A stretch of 22,656 nucleotides of DNA from Candidatus Nanohaloarchaea archaeon (GTDB lineage: Archaea; EX4484-52; DAOVKX01). The notes under the pieces are model-generated. The model had not been told where the DNA came from and ran no database searches. It saw nothing but the letters and a program-made list of their open reading frames with translations. The stretch spans positions 1-22,656 of the forward strand of contig DAOVKX010000006.1 in the NCBI GenBank assembly GCA_030631505.1, given 5' to 3'. Positions within the stretch are counted from its first letter, which is position 1. Every line of letters starts with the position of its first letter. Position numbers and translations under genes: made by a program. Of this stretch, positions 1-8,397 are shown one piece after another.

Positions 1-1
1 G

Positions 2-985
2 AAAGTTCTGGATGAAAAAAGTATATTGTCTTTGCCTGAAATAATATGGCACCTGGATGAACCTCCAGGCGACGCAACAAACATTCCTGCTTATTTTGTT
101 TCAGAATTGGCAGGAAAAAGCAAAGTTCCGGTTATTCTTATTGGCGATGGCCCGGACGAATTATACGCCGGCTATGAACAGGTTAAAATTATGCAACTTG
201 CATGGCCCTACAGAAGGATTCCGCGATGGTTCAGAAATGCGCTGCCTTTATTTGTCCGTTATGTGCCTAAAAACATCCTTAATATGTTTTTTAGATATAC
301 TTCGCAGTTAGGCGAGGAAGGTATAAAACGGTTTGAAAAATTTGTTTTATCTTTGGGAAACAAAGAAAAGAGTTACATGGCACTGGTAAATGTATTCACC
401 GAAGAAGAAAAAGAGCAACTATACAAGAATAAACACAAAGTTCTTGATTTGATTCAGGAAGTTAAAAGACAATATTTTTCTGACAAAAATTCGTTTTTTA
501 ACCAGATGCTTTTACTGGATATAAAATCAACGCTTCCGGACGACTTCCTGATGAAATCAGATAAGATGTCTATGGCTCACTCTGTGGAGGGCAGGGAGCC
601 CCATTTAGACCATAAGATTGTGGAGTTTTCTGCAAAAATACCGCAGAATCTGAAGTTGAATGGAACAATTGACAAATATATTTTCAGAAAAGCAATGTCG
701 AGTTTATTGCCAAAAAGTACGTTAAAAAAGAAAAAACAAAGATTCTTTGTTCCAATAGATATATGGTTGAATGGGGAATTAAAAGAGCTGTCTTCGCAAA
801 TTCTGTTCGAAAGTAAATACTTTAAAAAAGAATATATTCAGAAGTTATTGAGTAATTATGAGAAATCAAAACTTTATTACGCCCGCCAGATTTGGAATCT
901 GCTGACCTTTGAAATCTGGAATAAGATTTACATAGAGAACGATGGAATTTACAAACCGAAATTATCATTTAATAAACTTTATTAG
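2..985 (+). CDS. asnB: AsnB-type glutamine-dependent amidotransferase, 5'-truncated by the window edge
   Basis: This is the C-terminal synthetase part of an asparagine synthase (glutamine-hydrolysing) family protein. The reading frame is open from the first bases, so the gene begins outside the window and the glutaminase domain and most of the ATP-binding loop are missing. Visible family motifs are LPEIIWHLDEPPGD, the IGDGPDELYAGY stretch (usual form SGDGGDELFGGY) and DKMSMAHSVEGREPHLDH, which normally binds the adenylated substrate. The family activates a carboxylate with ATP and amidates it with ammonia from glutamine. In polysaccharide loci, members such as WbpS amidate uronic acids rather than aspartate. 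Two glycosyltransferase genes follow, the first after 11 bp, so a role in glycan amidation is more likely than asparagine supply, but this is inference. The family call is firm and the substrate is unknown. Confidence 0.9.
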   Translation, partial: KVLDEKSILSLPEIIWHLDEPPGDATNIPAYFVSELAGKSKVPVILIGDGPDELYAGYEQVKIMQLAWPYRRIPRWFRNALPLFVRYVPKNILNMFFRYTSQLGEEGIKRFEKFVLSLGNKEKSYMALVNVFTEEEKEQLYKNKHKVLDLIQEVKRQYFSDKNSFFNQMLLLDIKSTLPDDFLMKSDKMSMAHSVEGREPHLDHKIVEFSAKIPQNLKLNGTIDKYIFRKAMSSLLPKSTLKKKKQRFFVPIDIWLNGELKELSSQILFESKYFKKEYIQKLLSNYEKSKLYYARQIWNLLTFEIWNKIYIENDGIYKPKLSFNKLY

Positions 986-996
986 ATGGCGATGCA

Positions 997-2682
997 ATGA
1001 ACAGGCAAGCAATAAAATCAATTTTTAATTATTCGTTTAATATTTATTTTATACTGTTGCTTTGTTTTGTTGTCCGGCTGTATTCAGCAAACACAATATG
1101 GATGAATCCTGATGAAGGTACATGGCTATATGACGCTTCTTTGGTTCTCAAAGGATACACACCTTTTGCTGACTACGCTTCCCGCGACCCGTTGTATCTT
1201 TTGCTGTTGCTGCCTTTTATTGAGTTTTTTGGAAACACACTTCTGGCAGGAAGATTGCTTTCTGTTATTTTTGAAGTTGGTTCAACATTCATGATTTTTT
1301 TGATAGGAAAAAAACTTTACAACAAGAATATAGGTCTTCTTGCATCCTTGATTTATACGATTTCTCCGATATTCATTTTCTGGAATTCCATATTAAAGAC
1401 AGAACCCATTCAGCAGTTATTTGTTTTACTGGCTATGTATTTTTTGATTAATGGAATTAAAATAGATAATAGGAGGCAACTTTTTCTTAACGGAATATTT
1501 TTAGGGCTTGCCATATTAGTCAGGAAATCTGCAGTTGTGTTTTTGATAACAGAACTGTTTTTCATTTATTGCAACTCTAAGAACTTAACGAAAACAGTCA
1601 AAAAAATGTTTGTTATTGGGTCAGGCGCCTTATTTTCTCTTTTACCATTTTTGATTTTTATGATAAATACAAAGCCATTTTATGATATGGCGGGAGTAAA
1701 TGTTTTCAGCCGTTTTGCTCTTCAGTTAAACACGTTTTTTATAAATCATTTAGGCATGATTAACATACTAGTAAAAGAGGGCCTTTACCTGATAGCTCCT
1801 TTGTCTATTTTCTTTATATTTTTCTTATCTGGCAGAACTAAGAAAATTCCGTTTAAATCCATGGCTTATTTTGTGCCTTTCATTGCTTTTTTATACATTC
1901 TTGGGGATGTTTATGCTTATTATTTTATGAAAAACCAGCTTAATTTAAGCATTTTATTCATTCTTTTTTTCAGTTCAATAATAATGTTAATTTCTATTTT
2001 ATTCAACCCTGTTTTAAAAATAATTGTTCCCTTCATAAAAAAACAAAACTATAATGCATTTTCAAATAACTTTTTAATGTTCTGGTTTATAGGCCCTTTT
2101 TTATTTTATCTTATATATTATACCTGGCATGTTAGTTACTTTACAGAACTCTCATCAGTTGTATGTTTAATGTCTGCATTGATTATCCATTCTATGATAA
2201 AAAATAAGGAGAATAAGTTTGTAAAAATATTTTTGATTTTGCTGGTATCATCTGCTTTGTTTGCACAGTCTTTGCATTTTTACCAGCCGTATTCCCAGAG
2301 CAGAGGAATAGACAGAATAATTTACCCCAAGACTGTTGAAAGAGTTTCAAGCCACATTTTAGCGCACACAGCAGAAAACGAGGAGATATTTGCCAATCCT
2401 ATATTTGCATTTGTTTCGGACAGGAGAGTAATTTTTGATATATCTCATCCTATACTTTATCATTATCCCAGGACTAATGCAGAATTAAGTTTGATAAATT
2501 ATCCTGCAATTACAGAAATTCAGGATTATCTGGAAACAAATAAAATAAATTATGTAATAGATGAAATTTCTATGCAGGAGTCCTTTTTCTTGGTTTACCC
2601 CGCCTTTAAAGAATATATTGGTTCTAATTACACCATAGAAAAGGAAATGGATAATGTTAAAATATTTAGAAGGCGAACATAA
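997..2682 (+). CDS. GT-C fold integral membrane glycosyltransferase (GT39/ArnT-like), copy 1
   Basis: A 561-residue, highly hydrophobic protein with about a dozen membrane segments and a hydrophilic tail from about residue 430. After the first membrane helix comes an acidic loop, NPDEGTWLYDA, with Asp39-Glu40. This is the place where GT-C enzymes carry the catalytic or metal-binding acid. A following segment rich in Arg, Asp and Pro (SRDPLYLLLL, then AGRLLSV) also matches the PMT/ArnT type. Such enzymes transfer a sugar from a polyprenyl-phosphate donor to an acceptor on the outer face of the membrane. It starts 11 bp after the AsnB-type gene and its TAA stop overlaps the next ATG by one base, so the three genes probably form one operon. 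Sugar and acceptor cannot be read from the sequence. Confidence 0.85.
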   Translation: MNRQAIKSIFNYSFNIYFILLLCFVVRLYSANTIWMNPDEGTWLYDASLVLKGYTPFADYASRDPLYLLLLLPFIEFFGNTLLAGRLLSVIFEVGSTFMIFLIGKKLYNKNIGLLASLIYTISPIFIFWNSILKTEPIQQLFVLLAMYFLINGIKIDNRRQLFLNGIFLGLAILVRKSAVVFLITELFFIYCNSKNLTKTVKKMFVIGSGALFSLLPFLIFMINTKPFYDMAGVNVFSRFALQLNTFFINHLGMINILVKEGLYLIAPLSIFFIFFLSGRTKKIPFKSMAYFVPFIAFLYILGDVYAYYFMKNQLNLSILFILFFSSIIMLISILFNPVLKIIVPFIKKQNYNAFSNNFLMFWFIGPFLFYLIYYTWHVSYFTELSSVVCLMSALIIHSMIKNKENKFVKIFLILLVSSALFAQSLHFYQPYSQSRGIDRIIYPKTVERVSSHILAHTAENEEIFANPIFAFVSDRRVIFDISHPILYHYPRTNAELSLINYPAITEIQDYLETNKINYVIDEISMQESFFLVYPAFKEYIGSNYTIEKEMDNVKIFRRRT

Positions 2683-4313
2683 TGAAACAAACGAGAAAAG
2701 AAGTATTTATTTTGTTTTTATTGTTTTTAATATCTTTTGTATTAAAATTATATTTACAGCAATTTAATATTGTAATAAATACAGACGGACCTTATGTCAC
2801 AAACATAGCAGACAACCTGTTAAATGGCAAAGGATTTGTTAGCGATTATATAAGATTGGCTTTTATACAACACCCCATACCTCACCCGGAATTTTATGCA
2901 CCGCCCATTCTGCCCATCTTTTTGGTGTTGTCTTTTAAACTCTTTGGTGTGGGGTTTTTTTCAGCAAAACTTGTTTCAATACTATTTGGGAGTCTTTTGG
3001 TTTTTCCTGTTTATTACTTTGCAAAAGAGTTGTTTAACAAAAAAATAGCATTTATATCTTCATTACTGACTGTTGTTTCTGTTTGGATAAATATTTATTC
3101 AATATCTGTATCACCCGAAATTTTATTTACCTTTATAAATTTTGTTGCAGTTTTTTTCTTTGTAAAATCAATGAAATATAATAAATTAACCTATTATGTT
3201 CTGGCAGGTTTTTTTTGTGGCTTAGCTTATTTATCACGAGTACAGGCAATATTCATTTTACCATTATTTATAATAGCTTATAGTGTGACAAGACAAGATT
3301 ATACGTTCTATAAAAATAAGAAAATCATAGTCCTGTTTGTAATATTTTTACTTACTATATCCCCCTGGCTTGTAAGAAGTTACAATTTAACCGGGAATCC
3401 TTTTTACTCAGAAAAAAGCGGAACTGTTACGTTTAATTGGAATGATAAATATGATTGGATAAATTTTGCATATAGTGTCGATACGAAACCAAAACCTCTT
3501 TTAGAACACATTTTCACTCAACCAATTACTTTTCTTTTTTATGGCTTAAAAGGCATTTTTAGACTTATTGCATATAGCCCTTTATTATTTGAACCTTTGT
3601 TGTTACTTTTTGCTTTATGGGGTATATACAATTCATTTAAAAACTGGAAAGACTTTTTCTTCATTTATACTTTAATTTTGTTTTATTACATCTCCTTTGG
3701 AATTTTTTATCCATTAGAGAGGTACCTTTTTCCTTTGACTCCCTTTTTTATAATTTTTTCAGTTTTTGGTGTTATGAAAACAAAAGACTATTTTAAGAAA
3801 ATTAATTTGAAACTCTCCAAGAATGTTATATTTATTCTATTAATTGGAGTTTCAAGTATAACTCTGCTGATAGGTTCCTATATATTTTATATAAATGAAT
3901 CTGCTGAACAAAAAGAAGCAGGTTTGTGGCTAAAACAACACACAACTCCCGATGTTGTAGTTGTTTCCAGAAATACACAGTTCGCATATTATGCAAATTC
4001 CGGTTGGATACCGCTAATCCTGGGGGATTACAATACCTTAATGAATTTTTCGCAACAATACGATGCAAAATATATAGTTTTTGATGAACGGAGAGCAGCA
4101 AAAGCGAGACCAGAGCTGGCTTTTTTATTGGACAAAGAAAACATTCCTGAAAATTTAAAACTAATTTATGAGTTAAATGAAACAAAACGTAATTTAAATC
4201 ACGAAATTTTTAACATAAATATTTCACTTGAATACAAACCCACAAAGAAAGTAATGATTTATGAAATACTTTTCTTTAATACAACGATCAATGCAGTGAA
4301 TAATCCTGCATAA
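2682..4313 (+). CDS. GT-C fold integral membrane glycosyltransferase (GT39-like), copy 2
   Basis: A 543-residue polytopic membrane protein. Its first periplasm-like loop has NTDGPYVTNIADNLLNGKG (Asp35), followed by an APPILPIF segment and FFSAKLVSILFGS. This is the typical order of the dolichyl-phosphate-mannose protein mannosyltransferase superfamily. The last 130 residues or so form a hydrophilic C-terminal part (from about KEAGLWLKQHTTPD). Expected role: transfer of one sugar from a lipid-phosphate donor during glycan assembly. The start ATG shares a base with the upstream stop (TAATG), indicating translational coupling. The last 55 bp overlap the 3' end of the methyltransferase on the other strand. 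The sequence is only distantly similar to the other GT-C proteins here, so it probably adds a different sugar. Confidence 0.85.
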   Translation: MKQTRKEVFILFLLFLISFVLKLYLQQFNIVINTDGPYVTNIADNLLNGKGFVSDYIRLAFIQHPIPHPEFYAPPILPIFLVLSFKLFGVGFFSAKLVSILFGSLLVFPVYYFAKELFNKKIAFISSLLTVVSVWINIYSISVSPEILFTFINFVAVFFFVKSMKYNKLTYYVLAGFFCGLAYLSRVQAIFILPLFIIAYSVTRQDYTFYKNKKIIVLFVIFLLTISPWLVRSYNLTGNPFYSEKSGTVTFNWNDKYDWINFAYSVDTKPKPLLEHIFTQPITFLFYGLKGIFRLIAYSPLLFEPLLLLFALWGIYNSFKNWKDFFFIYTLILFYYISFGIFYPLERYLFPLTPFFIIFSVFGVMKTKDYFKKINLKLSKNVIFILLIGVSSITLLIGSYIFYINESAEQKEAGLWLKQHTTPDVVVVSRNTQFAYYANSGWIPLILGDYNTLMNFSQQYDAKYIVFDERRAAKARPELAFLLDKENIPENLKLIYELNETKRNLNHEIFNINISLEYKPTKKVMIYEILFFNTTINAVNNPA

Positions 4314-4942
4314 CAGTGGCTAAAATATTCAAATTTGTCTGATACGTTTAAAAGGTCTTTAAGGACATATGAGCGATGAAAAGGTTCGTAATGTTTTCCA
4401 CCTTCTTTGCTTTCTTTCTTATAGTCAATACTGAATAAGTTCCTTATAGATTCTATTTGCCATATTGGATGATACTTAAATGGAACACAGATTATGAATA
4501 AACCATTCTTTTTTAATACTCTGCTAACCTCATCAAAAATTAGTTCTGGGCTTAATAAATGCTCTATTACTTCTGTTGAAATAACAATATCAAAAGTGTT
4601 CTTTCTGAATTTTAAATTGAAAGCATCTCCGACAAGAAACTCAACATTTTTTGCATTTAAATGATAACTTTTTGCTTTTCTTATAGTCCAAGGACTTATA
4701 TCAATTCCTACAACATCGGAATCTGGGAATGCTTTTGCTATTGATTTTGTAATTTCTCCTGTACCGCAGCCCAAATCAAGAATATTTTTTTCAGAAGGTG
4801 TAATGTATTTCTTTATTTTTTCAATTCTGTTCTTAATCCAATACTGTTCAAAAAAATTTCCTTCCCTAAATTGTCTTGTAACATCATACTTATAGTTGTC
4901 TCTGTAATGTTTTTTCAATTTTTCTTCAGTTATGACATTCAT
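4259..4942 (-). CDS. Class I SAM-dependent methyltransferase
   Basis: A 227-residue methyltransferase of the UbiE/type 11 kind. Motif I is LDLGCGTG (residues 55-62), followed by GIDIS with the ribose-binding acid at Asp81, GDAFNLKF, and the STEVIEHLL segment of motif III/IV. The start chosen is the ATG at 4942 (MNVITEE). An in-frame start 54 bp upstream exists, but it would run into the divergent PHP gene and lacks family similarity. The ATG lies about 26 bases after a TATA-like box, as expected for a leaderless archaeal message. Its neighbours suggest O-methylation of a sugar. The substrate cannot be deduced. The 3' end overlaps the convergent GT-C gene by 55 bp, so antisense transcription over that end is likely. 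Confidence 0.88.
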   Translation of the reverse strand: MNVITEEKLKKHYRDNYKYDVTRQFREGNFFEQYWIKNRIEKIKKYITPSEKNILDLGCGTGEITKSIAKAFPDSDVVGIDISPWTIRKAKSYHLNAKNVEFLVGDAFNLKFRKNTFDIVISTEVIEHLLSPELIFDEVSRVLKKNGLFIICVPFKYHPIWQIESIRNLFSIDYKKESKEGGKHYEPFHRSYVLKDLLNVSDKFEYFSHCYAGLFTALIVVLKKSIS

Positions 4943-4973
4943 TTTATATAATATACAAGTAATAGTATTTATA
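4943..4973. promoter_or_regulatory. Divergent leaderless promoter between methyltransferase and PHP gene
   Basis: Only 30 bp separate the two start codons. TTTATATAA (4943-4951) is centred about 26 bp before the PHP ATG at 4973. On the other strand TATAAATAC (4973-4965) is centred about 26 bp before the methyltransferase ATG at 4942. There is no room for a ribosome-binding site on either side. Each TATA box abuts or overlaps the start codon of the opposite gene. Confidence 0.65.
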
Positions 4974-5596
4974 TGAAAATTGATATGCACATCCACACAA
5001 AATATTCTATGGATTCTTTTACTGAACTAAAAACTATCTTGAAAATGATTAAAAAAAGAAAACTTGATGGTGTAGCAGTCACGGACCATGACACAACTCT
5101 TGGTGGATTTAAATTAAAAAAAATGAATAAAGACAAGGATATAAAAATCATAGTTGGTTCTGAAATAAAAACAAACAAAGGGGAAGTTTTAGCCCTTTTT
5201 TTAAACGAAGAGATAAAACAAAGAGAGTTCTATAGTGTGTTGGATGAGATAAGAAGACAAGACGGTATTGCCGTTGCACCACACCCATTTGACCCTCTTA
5301 GAAGGAGCAGGATTAAGGAATTAAGCATTCTCAAAGAGCTTGATGGTGTGGAGTGTTTAAATGCGAGGACTATGCTTTCGCAGTTCAACAGAAACGCATT
5401 TGATTATGCGAGTAAAAACAATAAAATGAAAACTGCAGGAAGCGACGCGCATTTTTGGTATGAAATCGGGTTGGCATATACAGAATACAGGGATAATTTA
5501 AGAAAATCTCTGTTAAAAGGAACAACCTCCTTGAGTATGCTAAACTTCATTTTAACAGGTTTTATGAAACGAACTTATTTTAAAATAGCAAAATAG
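4973..5596 (+). CDS. PHP-domain metal-dependent phosphoesterase
   Basis: A 207-residue protein containing one PHP domain and little else. Metal-ligand motifs are present in order: HIH (His6, His8), TDHD (Asp38, His39, Asp40), SE (Glu64), HPFD (His104) and SDAH (Asp158, His160). Known PHP phosphoesterases hydrolyse phosphate monoesters of nucleotides or sugars with two or three bound metals. The start MKIDMHIHT is the usual family N-terminus. The gene is transcribed from the 30-bp divergent promoter. It overlaps the 3' end of the UbiA-family gene by 17 bp, tail to tail. Proximity to UbiA suggests removal of a phosphate from a prenyl-phosphate-sugar intermediate, but this is an inference. It could equally act on a free sugar phosphate. 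Confidence 0.88.
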   Translation: MKIDMHIHTKYSMDSFTELKTILKMIKKRKLDGVAVTDHDTTLGGFKLKKMNKDKDIKIIVGSEIKTNKGEVLALFLNEEIKQREFYSVLDEIRRQDGIAVAPHPFDPLRRSRIKELSILKELDGVECLNARTMLSQFNRNAFDYASKNNKMKTAGSDAHFWYEIGLAYTEYRDNLRKSLLKGTTSLSMLNFILTGFMKRTYFKIAK

Positions 5597-6461
5597 CAAT
5601 GAATACAGATAAACTGATACAGTAAAGCAGGAAACTGGGTTTCCTATATATTTTTTCAGGATGCATTGTTACCTCGTCTTTACCCATCACCATTTTGAAC
5701 CACCAGATAAAAAACAAAAGTACAAACGGAATAGCGTAAATCAATTTTTGTTCGAAACTGAATACAAACTGTATAAACAGAATAATGCTTAAAACTGCAT
5801 ATATTAAAAGAAGAATTGTTAAGGGACGAACATTGTAATACTTGAAAACTTTTCTATATTCTTCCGCTTTTTTCTTACCGAGGAATTTTAATTCAGTTAC
5901 TCTTTTTGTATTCATTAAGAAACATCCAAAAACCCAAATTAATATCAAAACCAACATTGGAGGAAAAATATTTTCTGGAGCTAAGGCGAACCAGCCAATA
6001 CAAATCCTAATTGGATTGTTTATAGATTCACTGATTACATCAATATATGGTTTGTCTTTTGTTCTCATAGGTTCTACATTATAAAAAAAACCGGCAACAA
6101 GGAGTGCTAAAATAGAGAGCACAAAAAGCATCGGAAAGAATATTATCGCAGCACCAAGAGAAATGGTAACAAGAATCAATGCAAAGACTATGGCATTTTT
6201 GACTTTTAATTTTCCACTAGGTATTGGTCTGTCCCTTTTTAGGGGGTGTTTGGCATCATACTTGGCATCGAGAATTTCATTTATAGCATAGTTGAATGAA
6301 GAGATTAAACATGAAAGAAAAAAGGCCATTAAAGATATAAGAAGTGTCTTATATGACAGAAGTATGTCAAATTTTTCCATCGCACCAAGAACGCCTATAA
6401 ACACTATTATATTTTTAAACCAATGGTCAACTCTTATTACGTCAATGTAATGTTTATTCAT
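5580..6461 (-). CDS. UbiA-family membrane prenyltransferase, decaprenyl-phosphate phosphoribosyltransferase-like
   Basis: A 293-residue polytopic protein with about eight or nine membrane helices. The first acidic motif is N61-x3-D65-x3-D69, followed by HPLKRDRPIPSG. This is the form typical of the phosphoribosyltransferase branch of the UbiA family (usual text HPxKRxRPIASG). The second motif region is KPYIDVISESINNPIR. Branch members attach phosphoribose from PRPP to a polyprenyl phosphate, the first step to lipid-linked arabinose in mycobacteria. Other UbiA branches make quinones, haems or archaeal ether lipids, but a glycan locus fits the sugar branch better. I take the ATG at 6461 (MNKHYID); a TTG four codons upstream is possible. 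A TATA-like ATATAT about 35 bp upstream is shared with the divergent GT-C gene. Confidence 0.82.
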   Translation of the reverse strand: MNKHYIDVIRVDHWFKNIIVFIGVLGAMEKFDILLSYKTLLISLMAFFLSCLISSFNYAINEILDAKYDAKHPLKRDRPIPSGKLKVKNAIVFALILVTISLGAAIIFFPMLFVLSILALLVAGFFYNVEPMRTKDKPYIDVISESINNPIRICIGWFALAPENIFPPMLVLILIWVFGCFLMNTKRVTELKFLGKKKAEEYRKVFKYYNVRPLTILLLIYAVLSIILFIQFVFSFEQKLIYAIPFVLLFFIWWFKMVMGKDEVTMHPEKIYRKPSFLLYCISLSVFIAILLF

Positions 6462-6514
6462 ATCAAACCCCAAATATTAAATAAATTCCGCGATATATAA
6501 TCTTATTGATAAAG
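6462..6514. promoter_or_regulatory. Divergent promoter region between UbiA-like and GT-C genes
   Basis: A 53-bp gap between divergent genes. A symmetric ATATATAA core lies at 6493-6500, and AT-rich TTAAATAAAT at 6477-6486. The first would place the UbiA transcript start near 6470, giving a leader of about 9 bases. The second would place the GT-C transcript start near 6506. No ribosome-binding site is visible on either side. The boxes are judged by eye only. Confidence 0.4.
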
Positions 6515-8128
6515 ATGAAGCTTAATAAATCTGATTGTATTTTAATGCTTTTTTTATTAACATTTTCTTTAGCATTAAGATTGCCCTATACAGACACCCC
6601 CTTAAGTCCTGACGGGGCAGAGTATATAAAGGCAGCAGAGATGGGTTTTTTTGCTAATTATCTGGATAAAGGAACCTTAGGAATTAAGGATACGATAAAA
6701 TATTATCTCGGAATTGGCAATATTGATTATGATCCGGATAAAGATGTTTTAAGATTGAGACACCAACACCCACCTCTGTTGATATATCTGATATGTTTGT
6801 TTGTACATTTCTTTGGCTTTTCAGAAGTAATTATGAGGGCCCCATCAATATTATTTGGTTCACTTACTCCTGTTTTATTATATGTCGCTTCATTGTTAGT
6901 TTTTGACAAAAACAAACGATATATTGGTTTTATGTCAGGGTTTATATTAGCGATTACACCAGTACATGTTTATGCAAGTAAAGTTGCTTCATGGCACGCT
7001 ATGTTTACTTTTTTTGTATTGGCAACGATTTTTTCATTTGTTTATTCATTAAAGAAAGAAAATAACAAGTGGTTATATATAACTTTTGTATTATTGGCTA
7101 TATCATATTTAACATTGGAACTTGCTCTGGGAGTTCTGATCTCTTTAATATTGTCTTTAATTTTAATTAAGAACAAATGGATTCAGATATCAAAAAAAGG
7201 TTTGTTTGTATCCAAAACTTTGATTTTAGCCCCGGTTTTATCATTTTTTGTTTTTGTTGCCCTTTGGCCGGCAGGTATTGTTAATATTTTCAAAAATCAT
7301 GCATATTTTTTCATTCATAAAATGGTGGGTAGTCCTACTCTTTTTATGGGACAGGTTTCAAACCACCTTCCTTGGTGGACTTATATCTACTGGTCTTTTA
7401 CTCAGTTCACCTCGTTGTTTTTAATCTTTGGTTTTTCTTTGATTTTTTCATCATACCTTTTCTTCACTAAAAAATTAGACAAACGATATTTACCAATTTT
7501 ACTTTGTTTATTGGTTTTACTTTCGATGACAATGTTTCATCCAAGAAAATTGCATTATTTATCCTCAACTTTGCCCTTATTTTCTTTACTTTCAGCTATT
7601 TCAATTGTACATATTATTAATAACAAAAAACATTTATTTTCGATCACGATTTTATTAGTTTTAATATTGTCCTTATTCAATATCCCTCAAGCTTTGTTGA
7701 CTGTTCCTGGAACCGTTGGATACAAAGATGCCGCACAATATTTCGAAACCGAAGCAGAAGAAGACACTGCTATTTTTTCATGGTATTCAGGCATTTTAAG
7801 TTATTATTTACCCGAATATAACCTCTCAAATTACTTTCCTTTAACAGAAAAATCAGGCCAGGTATTTGAGATAAGGAAGAGAAACATCAATATTTATTCT
7901 GGATATATAGTAACTGATGAAGACCGATTAAAAGACATTCAGTCTGGAAAATATGAATATCTTGTATTTTATTATGAACAAGTTGAATTATGGCCTGAAG
8001 ATAAAGGATATTTGTACGCAAAAGAAAATTGTACTATGGTTAAAGATTTTCCATTTGAATTGACAGAGATTTACAACCCCATTTTAGAGAAAAACCCAAA
8101 CTTATGGATTTATAGCTGTTTAAATTAA
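6515..8128 (+). CDS. GT-C fold integral membrane glycosyltransferase (GT39-like), copy 3
   Basis: A 537-residue polytopic protein. The first outer loop carries LSPDGAEYIKA (Asp33), the usual acid position of GT-C enzymes. It is followed by RHQHPPLLIYLICLFVHFFG and a MRAPSILFGS helix start, which fit the PMT_2/GT39 pattern well. The protein has about eleven membrane helices, and the hydrophilic C-terminal region runs from about residue 405. Expected role: transfer of a sugar from a polyprenyl-phosphate donor. I take the ATG at 6515; an upstream in-frame TTG at 6506 would add three residues. The stop at 8128 lies one base before a broken duplicate of the radical SAM gene, so this gene seems to have been joined to its present 3' neighbourhood by recombination. 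Confidence 0.85.
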   Translation: MKLNKSDCILMLFLLTFSLALRLPYTDTPLSPDGAEYIKAAEMGFFANYLDKGTLGIKDTIKYYLGIGNIDYDPDKDVLRLRHQHPPLLIYLICLFVHFFGFSEVIMRAPSILFGSLTPVLLYVASLLVFDKNKRYIGFMSGFILAITPVHVYASKVASWHAMFTFFVLATIFSFVYSLKKENNKWLYITFVLLAISYLTLELALGVLISLILSLILIKNKWIQISKKGLFVSKTLILAPVLSFFVFVALWPAGIVNIFKNHAYFFIHKMVGSPTLFMGQVSNHLPWWTYIYWSFTQFTSLFLIFGFSLIFSSYLFFTKKLDKRYLPILLCLLVLLSMTMFHPRKLHYLSSTLPLFSLLSAISIVHIINNKKHLFSITILLVLILSLFNIPQALLTVPGTVGYKDAAQYFETEAEEDTAIFSWYSGILSYYLPEYNLSNYFPLTEKSGQVFEIRKRNINIYSGYIVTDEDRLKDIQSGKYEYLVFYYEQVELWPEDKGYLYAKENCTMVKDFPFELTEIYNPILEKNPNLWIYSCLN

Positions 8129-8129
8129 A

Positions 8130-8340
8130 TAATCTCAGGAAAAACTCTTTTAAAGAAATCTTTTTTTCTAAAAAAGCAGAAAAATATAGAAAAATAGTGA
8201 AAACCTGCCCGGGTTGCTGGGCAGGATGCGAAGTCATACCGAATGCGTTTCAGTCTGGATATATTGGTTTTTGGTTGTTAAAAGATTTAATCAAAAAACC
8301 ATCTTTACCGAAAATTTCCAGAGATTTTGGCGGTATTATT
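8130..8340 (+). pseudogene. 3'-terminal fragment of a radical SAM gene (partial duplicate of 15874-16084)
   Basis: These 211 bases align without gaps to 15874-16084 at the end of the intact radical SAM gene, with 11 differences by my count (about 95% identical). The fragment encodes the last part of that protein, including the cysteine-rich CPGCWAGCE segment. It lacks the catalytic CxxxCxxC domain and any start context. The match breaks off one base after the GT-C stop codon and just before the original TGA. The frame stays open into the next gene, to 8445, because the stop is lost. Seven of the 11 differences are silent third-position changes, suggesting the source was a functional relative rather than a decaying copy. 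It is not expected to make a working protein. Confidence 0.9.
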
Positions 8341-8370
8341 AGAAGACAGATATTGTACTTCAAAACAAAC

Positions 8371-8387
8371 ATAACTTCAATAGTTAT
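8371..8387. other. Small inverted repeat between convergent genes
   Basis: ATAACT (8371-8376) and AGTTAT (8382-8387) form a 6-bp stem with a 5-base loop, between the end of the radical SAM fragment and the 3' end of the dehydrogenase gene. It could help end transcription, but the stem is short and AT-rich. I give it little weight. Confidence 0.2.
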
Positions 8388-8397
8388 ATTTACACCC

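Noticed and set aside
3832..4185. 117-codon frame on the minus strand opposite the second GT-C gene
   Set aside because: It lies wholly inside a well-supported gene, shows no known motif, and has no start signals. It is a shadow frame.
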